From: Cinnamomum chago
Taxonomy: Eukaryota; Streptophyta; Magnoliopsida; Laurales; Lauraceae
Direction: 5' to 3'
Length of the DNA stretch: 64,000 bases
Assembly (NCBI GenBank): GCA_038049695.1
Contig: CP142452.1
Span: 95,487,501-95,551,500, forward strand
The position numbers and the translations under genes were made by a program. Positions 35,401 through 46,400 of this stretch are shown piece after piece. Positions within the stretch are counted from its first letter, which is position 1. Every line of letters starts with the position of its first letter. Below the pieces are notes generated by a model that had not been told where the DNA came from, ran no database searches, and saw nothing but the letters and a program-made list of their open reading frames with translations.

Positions 35401-38400
35401 TAGATTTATTATTATTATTATTATTATCATTATCATTAAATATTAACGTGTCCCCGACGTGTCCGTGTCCTACTTTTTTGAGAAATGCCGTGTCGGCGTG
35501 TCCGTGTCGTGTCGTGTCGTGTCCGTGTCCGTGCTTCTTAGGCCAGAAGGAAGAAACATTTAGTTGGCATACTCCAAAGGATGATAGCAAAATCAAAGAG
35601 AAATGCACAGTTTTTATATGCATGGATTAAGTAATATTACCATATTATGTTGAAAAGAGCCATGTATAGGCCTCCTAAGAGGAGAGGCTGCCGAAGGAGA
35701 TGTACTGTGCATATGGTGAAAATGTCGAGCATGCGCATTATGATTAGAAACATCCTCCGACTCTCCTTCTAGATCACCATTGATATTCACCTCTAAACCA
35801 ATCCTGGGAACAGCATGCTTGGTAACTGACCCTGTCTCCATAGTACCTTCCATTTGCAAAGGGAAAGGGGGACGAACACCTGGCATCTGCAAGGTATTTC
35901 GTTTCTTTATTTCCTCCTCGGCATTTAGAATCTGTTAAAATAAACCAATCAACGGATAATTAACAGCAGTTTAATTGATATTTAACAGCAGTATATCATA
36001 TATAAAGGAGTGCAAGTTAATGGCTTTGAAAGGAGGAAGATCCGGCCAAAGTTAAGAACTACTCACATTTTGTTAGGTTTTATAAATAAGAGCAGTTATA
36101 AAACAGAACGAAGCACTTGATAAGGAATGAGGATAAACAGAAATACTCCATGGTGCACAAAGTGGAGATAAGCTAGTGGATGTTAAGTAATTGTTGAGTG
36201 CTGCTTCAATCAAAAGTTTCCCTTTTTTTTTTCTTCTTCTTTTATATCTTTGGGAGTTGTAGTTGCAACAAAAGTTTTATGCCGTCTGTCAGCCAACCAG
36301 ACACAACCCCTCCTTTATCTGGGCTTGGGATTGGCAGTTACAACAAACAGGTGGAGTTAACGGAATTCATGTAGCCGACTGTTGACCCCAATATAGTTGG
36401 GACAAGGCTTAGAAGATAACAACGACAGAGATAACAAAATTGGGTAAAAAATAGAGAAAAAACACCATCACAAGTAAATAGACAAAAAATAGGCAGAATT
36501 TAGGAGAAACAAATATGAAAGCAATAGAAAATACTACTTTGTTAAGTCTACTTCACTGTTTGCTGATCTGAGAGCTCCCAACACTGATCATAGCCCCAAT
36601 TTGTCTATCCAAATTGCCGATCTCCAAAGGTAACAAAATCCAATAAAAACCAAACATATAGTACATAAAGACTCCCCCTTAATTTCTGCTGATAATGCAT
36701 TCATTGCATAAGTTCCTCACATCCTTCTAAGAGCAGACTTCAGCTTCATTAGCACTAGTTTCTGCAGCTGGTTCCGAAAATTGTCTAACAGTCAAACTAA
36801 TCAGCTTTTTTATAATGCCTCCAATAACTGCCCATTGGAGTCTCGGTTGAAGCTACACTTGAAACTCTAACATAAGAAAACCTGGCTGAGGAGAAGACCA
36901 AATGATAGCATGACAAAGACACGGTAATAAGTTTCTATGCTAATCAGATGTCGTGATCACAGAAAATTCCTTTAATACCACAGCACATGAAGAAGTCTCA
37001 ATACATTGCCCTAGAAAACACGCAACTTTAACTCTTTTTCTTATTGTTAAAATTATGTTGTTACTTTTGAGCCATAGAGATCATAGGATCACCATCATAG
37101 TAGCTTCCACATCGAGCCCCACAGAGTTTGCACAGCACCTCCAAGAAGATAACAGATCTCTTACCATTCCTGGTATTACCCAGAATAAATCAAACTGTTG
37201 AATGAAACATCTCTAAACTACTATTGTGAAGGAATAGACTAATAACAGGCGATCGACATCCTCAAACATTAGAGATAATATGCACTCTACTACTAAAGTG
37301 ATTTCTGGAAGAATTTAATTGATGACCCAATGCAACAAAAAACCATAACTCGTGGAGGAGCTTTGATTATCCAAATCAATAGTATTAACTAGCAAGTATT
37401 CATTAATTGGCAATCTTCTCATATTTTAATGGATATTTACTCGCTTTGATGTTCCAAATTAATTTGAGTAATCTTTTATAATTTGCTGATTGGTAATATA
37501 TTCTCATATTCCAATAGAGTATTTTCTCTTTTGATAGGTGACTTTACTCAAAATTTAAATTCTTTGATCGGAGAGATTTTTTAAACATAGGTACTCCATG
37601 GAGGTGAACATCAGATTAATAATCAAGATTACTGGCAATGAGATCCACCAGCATTATTCTCTTGCCAAGGATCACATACGCCTTATCTGTAATGGATCAG
37701 CATGACTTGGATAAGCAAGGCTGCCTAACGAATTCAACAAATAATCAAGCAAGAGCAATACGACAACAGCATCCTGGGATTGGTTTTTGCTCTTGAGCAG
37801 GACAAACAACTTGGAAAAGTAGATAAAAGATTAATTGTGAAAAGAAATAAATAGGAGAACAATTAATGATGGCAACATTAAATAAATTTCTGCCAACATT
37901 TGGTTCATGAAAAAAAAGGATAAAAAGCTTACCTGCTTCAGCGCTTGTACTAGTTGATGCTTCTTTTCTTTTAAAATGTGCAAATTCTTTTCCAATTCTC
38001 TTTTCCTTTTCTCTTTGTCACTGAGAACGTCCGAACAAATGGTTACCTGGCAAACAAGACAAATCATAATGTTCAGATACAATCATTAAAGAATAAAAAT
38101 TAACAGTGCATAAAATAAAATTCCAGGATTAAAGTGATCATGATTGTAAGACTCTGCGTGGAGGAGTTAGTTAACTCGATGACAATTTATATGCTATTCA
38201 TGATACCAAATATCAGTATTCGACGTAAGCCAGGAGCCGGACTCTGAAGGTTAAAAGATTTTCACATCAATCTTTAATGATGGAGAAGGATGGAAGTTAT
38301 AGAAAAGCAATTAGGTAAAGAATAATCCAAACCATGGAATACCAAGAATAAGCTAATAATGATAATAATAAGTGTACCATTTTCTCAGATCCAGTATTTA

Positions 38401-39493
38401 GAGGGTTTCTTTGATAGAAACATCTGATTGATGTTGATCCAGTAAATATGGAGTTGGTGATTAAAATGAGTTTCCTTTGTTGTTAAGAGTAGAACTTAAA
38501 AGAGGAACATTAACAAATAAGAACCAATTTTCACAACAGTTCTCACAATCACATTCACCAAAACCTAATTATGAAAACCCAGCTTTCAAAGATGAAAACC
38601 CTAAAGCGAAGTAAATTGATTCCACCAATTGGCACAAATTCTAGAAACTCACATGCAAATAATATGGCAAAGATAAGATTGAAATAAAAGTAGAACCAGA
38701 TATGATGATACGCATGCAACATGGGATGTGTGTGGCTCATGACATGATTACGACAACGTATAAAGTAGCAAACAGAAGGCAAGATCAAACAATATTCAAG
38801 ATGCAAAGAAGAAGTTATGCTCCCAATCCATTAAACCCTAATCCCTAAAAATAAATCCAGAACCCTCCCTTGAAGTACTAAACCCCACGAGATTTACCAG
38901 CAAATCCGGTCGCTATAACAACAAATTGCAAACTTTGCGATCTTGAATTCAGGAGAATGATGTTTAGGTTATTGTGATGACAAGAAGGGATCAAAATCAC
39001 GTTTTGATTCGAAATTGATAACTTTCTTTACCTCTACGATCTTGGCTTCAGGTGTCTTCTCTGCGGGCAAGTCCTTAGAAGGGCTTCCACCTTCCTGCCC
39101 GAGATCGTTCCCGGCATCAGATGCATCGGTTTCCTTGGATTTGGAAGGAGCGTCTTCTGGAAGAGGGAGGGCGAAGGCGAGGGCATTATCGTTGATGTTG
39201 AGAGGATTGGATTTGGGGGCGATGTCGGTCTGGTGGTGATGTTGTTGTTTGGAGCAGTCGTTGTCTCCAATTCCTTCTTCTTCATCATGTTCTTGTTGTT
39301 CTTGTTCTTGATGTTGTTGTTGTTGTTGTTTGGTGGTGGTTGAACAGCGGAGGAGGCGAGATAGGGCATTGGAACGCTTGCGGGTGAGGAGCTTGAAGTC
39401 TCGGAGAGAGAGGTGGTGCTTTGGCATAGGCCATCGCCGAGGGACGTCGGGGACCCTGTGGAGGTTCCCTCTGTAGAGGGAGATTGCTACCAT
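32468..39493 (-). CDS. conserved-looking plant protein of unknown function, four exons
   Basis: I do not recognise a named family. Exons on the minus strand: 39493-39032, 38046-37933, 35931-35641, 32713-32468; every join is phase 0 with GT-AG borders (GAG|gtaaag, CAG|gtaagc, ATG|gtaata), giving 370 residues. Residues 1-50 (MVAISLYRGNLHRVPDVPRRW then basic, Ser/Arg/Leu-rich) look conserved; next come a Gln/His/Glu-rich tract (about 57-80) and an acidic Ser/Pro region. Exon 2 (155-192) is a charged helix, SDKEKRKRELEKNL onward, likely a short coiled coil that continues into NAEEEIKKR in exon 3. Exons 3 and 4 are disordered, rich in Ser, Pro, His and Ala, ending RLTSPSWN. The ATG at 39493 is preferred over an in-frame one 19 codons upstream because of the conserved-looking start. 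Extra phase-0 exons in the 2.9-kb last intron cannot be excluded. Confidence 0.75.
32683..32925 (-). repeat. tandem duplication across the last splice acceptor
   Basis: A segment of about 120 bp containing the start of exon 4, its acceptor and the preceding intron occurs twice: about 32683-32798 and 32802-32925. Both carry tgcatatNcatcaactagtt on the plus strand. The upstream copy (on the gene strand) keeps an acceptor ending atatgcag. Confidence 0.85.
33012..33031. repeat. (TA)n microsatellite
   Basis: About ten TA units in the last intron of the unknown gene. Confidence 0.85.
33035..33121 (-). mobile_element. tRNA-like SINE fragment
   Basis: On the minus strand it reads GTCAAGTGGTGTTAGCACCG, like a tRNA A box, then GGTATTAGTCC, like a B box. 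Only the tRNA-like head is visible; tail and target duplication are unclear. Confidence 0.35.
33409..33537. repeat. inverted repeat with palindromic arms (foldback MITE)
   Basis: Arms at 33409-33439 and 33507-33537 are reverse complements built around CATCCCTCACC...GGTGAGGGATG; each arm is itself a palindrome. The spacer is about 67 bp. It lies in the last intron of the unknown gene. Confidence 0.7.
33560..33722. mobile_element. foldback MITE with arms of about 70 bp
   Basis: The left arm starts GGGAGATGCTCCTATGAGA and the right arm, reverse-complemented, GGAGACGCTCCTATGAGAG. They stay paired for about 70 bp through ATCTATCACCTTATTATGAC-like sequence. TA-rich DNA flanks both sides, so the exact insertion site is unclear. 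Confidence 0.65.
34980..35541. mobile_element. hAT-type MITE rich in GGACACG repeats
   Basis: Ends CTAGGAAGCACGGACAC and (reverse-complemented) CTAAGAAGCACGGACAC, flanked by perfect 8-bp duplications GCCAGAAG (34972-34979, 35542-35549). Subterminal regions hold many CGGACACG, GTGTCGTGTC and GTGTCCGTGTC words. The interior also contains a tandem repeat around CATTCGTCCGTCCAGCCCTA and an ATT microsatellite near 35405. It is 562 bp, in the last intron of the unknown gene. Confidence 0.75.
36340..36430 (+). mobile_element. RTE-type LINE 3'-tail fragment
   Basis: Contains GTAGCCGAC, GTTGACCCCAATATAGTTGG and GACAAGGCTTAG, which match the typical 3' tail of plant RTE LINEs (GACCCCAA..T..TTGGGA..AAGGCTT). 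It sits in intron 2 of the unknown gene. 5'-truncated, no coding part. Confidence 0.45.
36431..37932 (-). other. intron 2 of the unknown gene, remainder
   Basis: No transposon ends or RNA genes recognised; a plus-strand frame at 36953-37201 looks fortuitous. Confidence 0.5.
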
Positions 39494-41398
39494 GGCAGCA
39501 GACGCACACGGAAAAGCTGCAACCCGACCGCTAGTTATCCCTTCATACATTCATTTTTTCTTCCTCCACCGTATTTGAACTTTGATGTATGGGGTTACTT
39601 TCGGTGTCCTGACGGAGTCTTTTGATTGTCTGCACCGCGGGACTCGGATTGTGGGAAAGTGGGAGACCCGCCTGGATCCGAACTTCGCAGCAATCAAAAG
39701 AGTTTCAGTCCTTGAGTTCAATGAATTTCACCCCTACCTTTTTTCTGGTTGTTTGGACAATTATTATTTAAGAGTCGTTTCTTTCCTTGAATTCACTGAA
39801 ATTTCAGTCCAAAGAATTTCTAATTTTCCAGATAGTCGAATCCCTGGATGCTTTTTTATACCTGAGCATTCAAAAATTCCACCAAACATTAAAATGAGCT
39901 TAAATTCTTAAGTTTTCAAAGGACATTTGAGACCTTTTAAGTGCTGGAATTTTAAAATGTTTGTAAAAAAAATATGACATTTTCAAATGGCAGTGTATAG
40001 GTATCGCATCATGTCCAAAATACCCCTATATAGTGAATTATTGTCGGGAATTATAGTAAATAAACAAGCTCTAAAGAAATCAAAGAACAAAGAGTTTTAT
40101 TTATTTCTTTATTTGATGCATGGTTAGAAAACTCTTCAAATTAGACACTGATGCTGGTTATCTTATTTTAATGTAGGATTGAGTAAAAACTAGGGGAGCT
40201 CAAGCCGAGTCATTTTATTTTAACAAGTTATTTGCATTTCAAACCATTTAATAAGCATAATTTATTTTAAATAATTAAAGCTTATTTACAAGTAATTATG
40301 CATGAGGTTTGGAGTGTGATTTGAAATTCAAATTTGATCTTTCGGATTTGATATTTTGACTAACAAATTATGTAATATGCAATATTATTTATTTTATTTT
40401 TCTTATTGCGACGCTTTTATTACATATATAAATTTATTAATTTGAGTTAATTATCGTGAATGCATGTAAATATATATAATAAGTAATAGATTAATTTTTA
40501 AATATTTTTAAAACTATTTTTAAGATAACATGACTGTCCCAAGTCTTCACGTTGACTTTATTTGAGTCTTTTTTTTATTAAATTGGACGAGTCAGGTTTG
40601 AGTCGTGAATTTCCCCTTCTTAATTCGAAGGCGGTGTTTGGACAAAATTTTTGCAAATCACAATTTTAAAAGTATGTTTGGTCAGCATTAGGCCTAACTC
40701 AGTGATGTCAAATGAGTTAGGCATGAGGCAGGGTCCGGTCAAATGTCATAGCATAGTTGGAAAAAAAACTCTAACTCTCAAATCTCCCGAGTCATCTTGC
40801 TTTAAAAAGGGAATGGATAAAAAATAAAGGAGACTCAGCCAAGATCTTATTTCATTAAGTTGTCTGTATCCTGCACCATTTAAGGTATATCTAATTTAAA
40901 ATAATTAAATGCATGTAATTTATAATACATTCGTTTTAAATATTTTTAAATTACTTAAAATAAAAAATATGACCCTCCTAAGTTTCTGTGTTAACTCTAG
41001 CCGAGTCAAATTATTAATTTTTATATTGGACATATCAGTTCGGGTAATAAGCTTTCCAACCTTGCAATATACCAGTTGAAGAAATGTTCTCCCATGAACA
41101 AATAGCCCGTGCAGCCCAACCTTGAGGAATTTCTTTTACCATGAGCACCTCAAAAATTTGAACATCAGATTCCCTATTTTATTTTTATTTTAGTGCAAAC
41201 AAACCAAATAATATACAAAATGAGAGACATATATTGTTCTATACACTTCACCCCACAGCCTTCAGCCTTAACCAGTGGGCGTCAAAATTTCTTTCCTATC
41301 AGTAGATTGCATGTGCAGTACAACTTGTGGGAACAAGCCGTCTTATATGCAATAGTCAACCCAAAAAAAAAATGAGTCCTTTGATCGTGATGTTAGAT
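39494..41398. other. divergent intergenic region, promoter side of the unknown gene
   Basis: The first 150 bp upstream of the ATG are mixed composition and probably leader. Beyond that the DNA is AT-rich with no gene recognised. Confidence 0.45.
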
Positions 41399-41636
41399 TT
41401 TTCTTTTTTTTTTTTTTTTTTTTTTGCTACGAGGGTTTTTAATTTTTTGGGTTGAACTAATTCATCTAGGCTCGTTGGACTAATTTATCTGGACACACAG
41501 GGAAGTCAGGTAAATACCCCTATGGCTCTTAGGTGATAAGATTCAACTTTCGATTCTTGAAAAAGGGAGAATATGATAGATATCAAGCTCCCAGAGAGGG
41601 AGTATATATGGTCTCGACCCTTGGGATTGGGGTTTA
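41399..41636 (-). mobile_element. SINE family A, copy 5 (decayed)
   Basis: Poly-T (plus strand) tail at about 41402-41425, then the family sequence in weakened form (AATCGAAAGTTGAATC, and a CCCAAGGGTCGAG head on the minus strand). Perfect 15-bp target duplications atcgtgatgttagat lie at 41384-41398 and 41637-41651, which fixes the borders. Confidence 0.75.
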
Positions 41637-41859
41637 ATCGTGATGTTAGATCTTGTGATGCAAATAGGGGGCTGCACTTAAAATAAGGTGAGTCCTCAAG
41701 GGGTGTTCATGGCCAGGCCAGGCCAGGTCAGGTCATGCTTGGGATATTAAACCTTGAGGCCAAAGACAAGTATTAGCGATTACTCAGTGAAAAGCAAACC
41801 AAGAATAAGAAACAGGTTTTGAAAAGCGATAGGCGGAAGAGCTTCTTGTGGCGCCGCTT

Positions 41860-42230
41860 CCGATCTCGTCCAACTCTTTAACTTAAAAGTTAAAACGCAC
41901 AGCTCTCCCGCGCAGGCACACTCGTCCCTCTCCCTCCTCATTTTTTTCCAATACTTTCTTCTTCTTCTTCCTTCATTTTTAGGGTTTTGGCCAGGGGGCC
42001 TTTATTTTAAGTTTCTGCAGCCATTCGTCTTGCCTATCTATCTGTAGTTCATGATTTTTGATTGAATCCAATTAACATTGTAGTCAGTTACTATTCCTAA
42101 TCTATTGGGACCCTTCATTTCACCTTCCCCTCATGTATGGTCAAGATGAAATATAGGAAAACTGATGGAGACGCTGCAGCTCGTAGAGCTGCTGTGGTTG
42201 TGCTGAAACGAAAGAGATTTGACCCATAGT
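41860..42230 (+). promoter_or_regulatory. presumed transcription start region and leader of TAM41
   Basis: A GC-rich patch (about 41845-41935) passes into a pyrimidine-rich CTTCTTCTTCTTCC leader, typical of plant 5' UTRs. A good acceptor (ttctccactgtacag, ending at 43348) just upstream of the coding start suggests the leader is spliced. The leader donor was not identified. Confidence 0.4.
42137..42229 (+). other. 30-codon ORF in the TAM41 leader region
   Basis: ATG at 42137 opens MVKMKYRKTDGD and closes RAAVVVLKRKRFDP with a TAG at 42227. The end vaguely recalls the ...RAAxxxLKRKR... patch of SNF7/ESCRT-III proteins. It may be an upstream ORF, a gene fragment or chance. Confidence 0.25.
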
Positions 42231-43348
42231 GTTTCAATTGATTTTTCTTTATTACTTTCCCTGTTTGGACTAATGTTTTCTGTTCTAAGAAATAAAAATT
42301 ACTGTTTTAATTCCTAACAAGCCTCAATTAGTTACTAGGAAATGGCATGGGCGGGGATCCACAAGGGACCATCCTAATAGCCCCTCTTTGATAGGAGATT
42401 TTTTGCCCACACTTGTTCATGCCATGAAATTGAATCCATTTCAAAACACATCTGATGCATATACATGATGGTCAAAGGGCATCCTCTTTGTTAAAGCTGA
42501 TAAAAACCATATCTGAAGACATCAAATGGTTGGTGAATGAATGCTTTCATGTAGTATAGCTGATGTTCAACTTTAACATCATACACGCGATAAATGATTT
42601 ACAATTCCACCACCATCCCATCTTTTTAGATGTTTGAATTGTTGAGAATGGTTTTTCTTATCATTTTGGCTTCTACTTGACTGTGGATGGTTGAATGGAT
42701 GTGATTTTTTTATTTATTTGTTTTCCATTTTTATTGTGTTTTTAGGTATGCAATAACTACAGTGTCCTTTATGAACCCCATGCGGCCTCACAGTTTGGTA
42801 CACTTTGATGCTTAAGATGGCGGGGCACGTTTCAACTTTCAATACTAAAGGTGTAGAAACTTTTTTTGTTAGTTTCAGTAGGTATTGTATAGGCAAAATA
42901 TGTCCATTTTGGTATAAATGTGAGCTCCAACATTAATTCCTTTATGTTCATACATACACAAATCTAGCCAAGACAAACATGAAAACATGATTTTGTGATA
43001 TGAAAATGGTATATGGGGGCAAACATCATTAAATTTTCATTGTATGTAAAGTTTTATCGACCTTAATTTACATATGTAAATTTGATTTACATTTTTCATG
43101 ATTAACAAACTAATGACACTTGAGAGTTTTGGTACTAATATAAAAAAATTGTGCTCTTCTAGCTTTCTCCTACTTTCTCCATTGTCAAACAAGGCATAGA
43201 TACCCTTTTTTTACCATTTCTTGTTAGGTCAAGGATAAGGAGTGTTCAACACGTAAATAAGCAACAATGATATGCACGAATCACGACTGTTATTCATGTC
43301 CAGTTTTAAAATTGTAACATCAGTTGCTTTTGTTTCTCCACTGTACAG
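42231..43348 (+). other. probable leader intron of TAM41, nothing else recognised
   Basis: AT-rich DNA with no recognised exon or transposon, ending at a strong acceptor. Confidence 0.4.
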
Positions 43349-43443
43349 AGCAAAATCAGGGGGGCAGCTTTAATTGCAATGTGTGTCACTACACCAACAG
43401 CTGGTTAAACATAAAAGGTGACACAGAATAAAGCTTCAAACAG

Positions 43444-46400
43444 ATGGAGAACAAGCATGTAGCACTTTCGGCTCCTCTGCAACTTCTTCCCCCAGTGGAT
43501 TTTTGCTGTGCATATGGTTCTGCACTCCTGCCCTGCAACCAAAACAAGGTACTACTTCTTCATCTACACTATTGCTGTTGCTGAGATGCATTGTTTTCCG
43601 ACAACGACAATGGTAGATTGCATCTTAGGTATTTCATGTCCCTAGCTGTGGCATTGAGGGAAATGCCTCAAATATAATTTATTGTTGTAGTCTGAAACCC
43701 GAAGGAAATAACTACTTTTTCTAAAAAAAAAGAAAGAGAACTACTGATATTACTATTGCTTCTAATTTTTTCCGGGGAATGATTCTTCCTTCCTTTTTCT
43801 TTCTTTTTGTTTGGCATGGTTATTGGTAAATGGCTAGAGATTCTTCTTATTCTGAGGCGCGTTCATTTTTCATCTCTTATATGGGTTTTCAGGCAACAAT
43901 AATGGTAGATTACATCTTAGGTGTTTCAGATCCCGTGCAGTGGCATTCTGAGGTAATTCTCTAATAGTTGAAACTCACAATCATTTAATGTCCAGCTTTA
44001 GTTACATAAAAGCATACACTGGGGGTCTGTCTGGATTTACCTCAAATTGAAAACTGTTTATAAATTAGAGTATTTGGTTATCTGTTTTTGCTATGTATTT
44101 GGGGTGTGAAAATCAGAAAACTACTCTAGTTTGGTAACTGTATTTTTGCCTTTGATGACCATACGACAATTGGGATTGATTGTCGACAATGATACAAGGG
44201 GGAGAAAAGATAACCTTCACTCATTAGGTTGGCTGCACATGACATGGAGTCTCCATGGAGCAGTCGTTTCCCCCCCCCCCTACTATCCATTTACTTAGCC
44301 AACCCTAGACTGATTGGATAAGGCTAAGTCGACGGCAATGAAATGTGGTCCACTAATTTTGCGACGTGGCCCTTACTTCCATGGAAACCACCTGATGCAT
44401 GCTTGGCTTTCATCAACATGCTCACACATGGGCATAGCAAAAACCTTCCAATTGCAATTTTGGGTACATTTGAATGAGCTCTCTCTCATATGGAGTTTAA
44501 TTCTATTGTTTGCAAAACTCAGAACCTGGAAAAGAACAGAGATCACTATGCTTCATGGATGGCATATCTGGGTCCAAAAATGGTATTTATTTTTTGATCA
44601 TTATCTTCTTCAAAGCTTCATCTCATTTTACATTAACTTTGAAGTTCTTTTGACCGAAGATTGAATTGGGGTATTCACTTCTTCCCCCTTTTTAGATAAC
44701 TAAAGTTGCAGATGGAATAGGTGTAGGTGTACACTTCAACCCATTTGTGGCACTGAATGAGGAGGTACTTATAACTTAATTTTATTGGCTGTATTAGGTT
44801 TTTGTATGGCGGGGCTTTATTTTTAATTTTTATTTCTATTTATGGCAATGCAATAGTTGGATAAAAAAATAACTCAAATTCTTACCTTGTGTACAATTTC
44901 AGCGGATGATCAAGTATGGGGTTGTTCGAATGCATGATTTGGTCCAGGATTTATTGAACTGGGAGAGTTTTTACTTGAGCGGTCGTTTGCAAAAACCTGT
45001 ATGTGAATCCTCGAGGTGTGCTATTTTTGGTTTGTCTGGTTCCTTTTGTGGATGTTCTTTGCTTAACCCTCTTTTTATTGTTGCCAATCATGATACAAAC
45101 TATTGTTGTAATTCATTCTGAATGAAAACTGTCTTTGCCAAGGGGCAACGGCTATTGATCAAGGAAAAGTGGCAAACTATCATTGAAAAATAAAACGTGT
45201 CACACTGCATTTTTTTCTCTTTAAATACTTTATGTTTCGGGTTAAACCTGCTGCATCATCGTGTGGAATTTTTGGACTCTTGTTTATCATTTTGGATCTG
45301 ACTTTTCCCGTTATGAATCAATTTCACGTTGAAATGATGTACACCGAAACTGTTTGTGTTTGCATCTGCATGCACAGGTATATGTAACCCAATTGCTGGG
45401 AGTACCAGGACATACATAATAATTTCAAAGGAGGTACAAATGATTGAGATAGACCTGCGCAAGTACATCTATGTACTGGATTTAGAATGCATATACTATT
45501 TGGATTGGTTTCCCTGAGGCTATACCAAGAATGGGTGATAGAAATTTGATGTTTGTGGTTATGTAACATCAGTTGCTAGGAGTTATAAGACATAGTCTTT
45601 TACCTATAGGATAGGAAAGCGGGATTTACACAAGTGCATTTTACACGTGAAATTCACATGTGAAACACAATATCACGTGTTTTTGGAAGCACCATTTTCA
45701 CATGAGTGACCATTGAACAATTAAGATTACTTATGTAAAATCTTCGTATATCTCAAAATCTATGAATGTTCAAAGACATAACACTAAACATTTTGGGCTT
45801 TAATGTCAGTAAAAAGTTTGAACAGTTCAGATTAGAAATTTGGGGCCCACAAGCACTGCAAAAAATATAAGGTGGTAAAGGGACTTGATACAATGACCTG
45901 TCCCAAGTGTCCTTTGTACAGGCGCCTTCTTAACCGAAGAGGTGTGTAATTGATTCACACCTTTTCAGGTGTGAAAATTTTCATATGAAAACAGCCTCAT
46001 TTACACGCTATTGTCATACCTCATCTACGGATGTGATGCGTAAACGAGCATAAATAAATGTGCCTATGCGTAAATGTTACACATTTGTAACATAGTCATA
46101 TACATGCACTTTCTTGTTCCATAATCAGATGTATTTTGGAGAGCTTCTTTTATTAGAGTTCAAATGGTGGAACATTTACAACTATATTTTTGGAATAAGG
46201 TTCAGATGGTCATCATTTTATGCTACTTATTTAGACTTCCATCAATCACCTTGCTTTTCAGTATAAACCTTTCCCGTGATGGAGAAGAAGAGCCTAAATG
46301 ACATGAAGAATATGTAGAAGCCCCAAAAATTCTCTTCTTCTTCTTCACTTTACTTATTTCTTTGTTCAATGTATTTAATTTTTTTATAACTTGGATCGTG

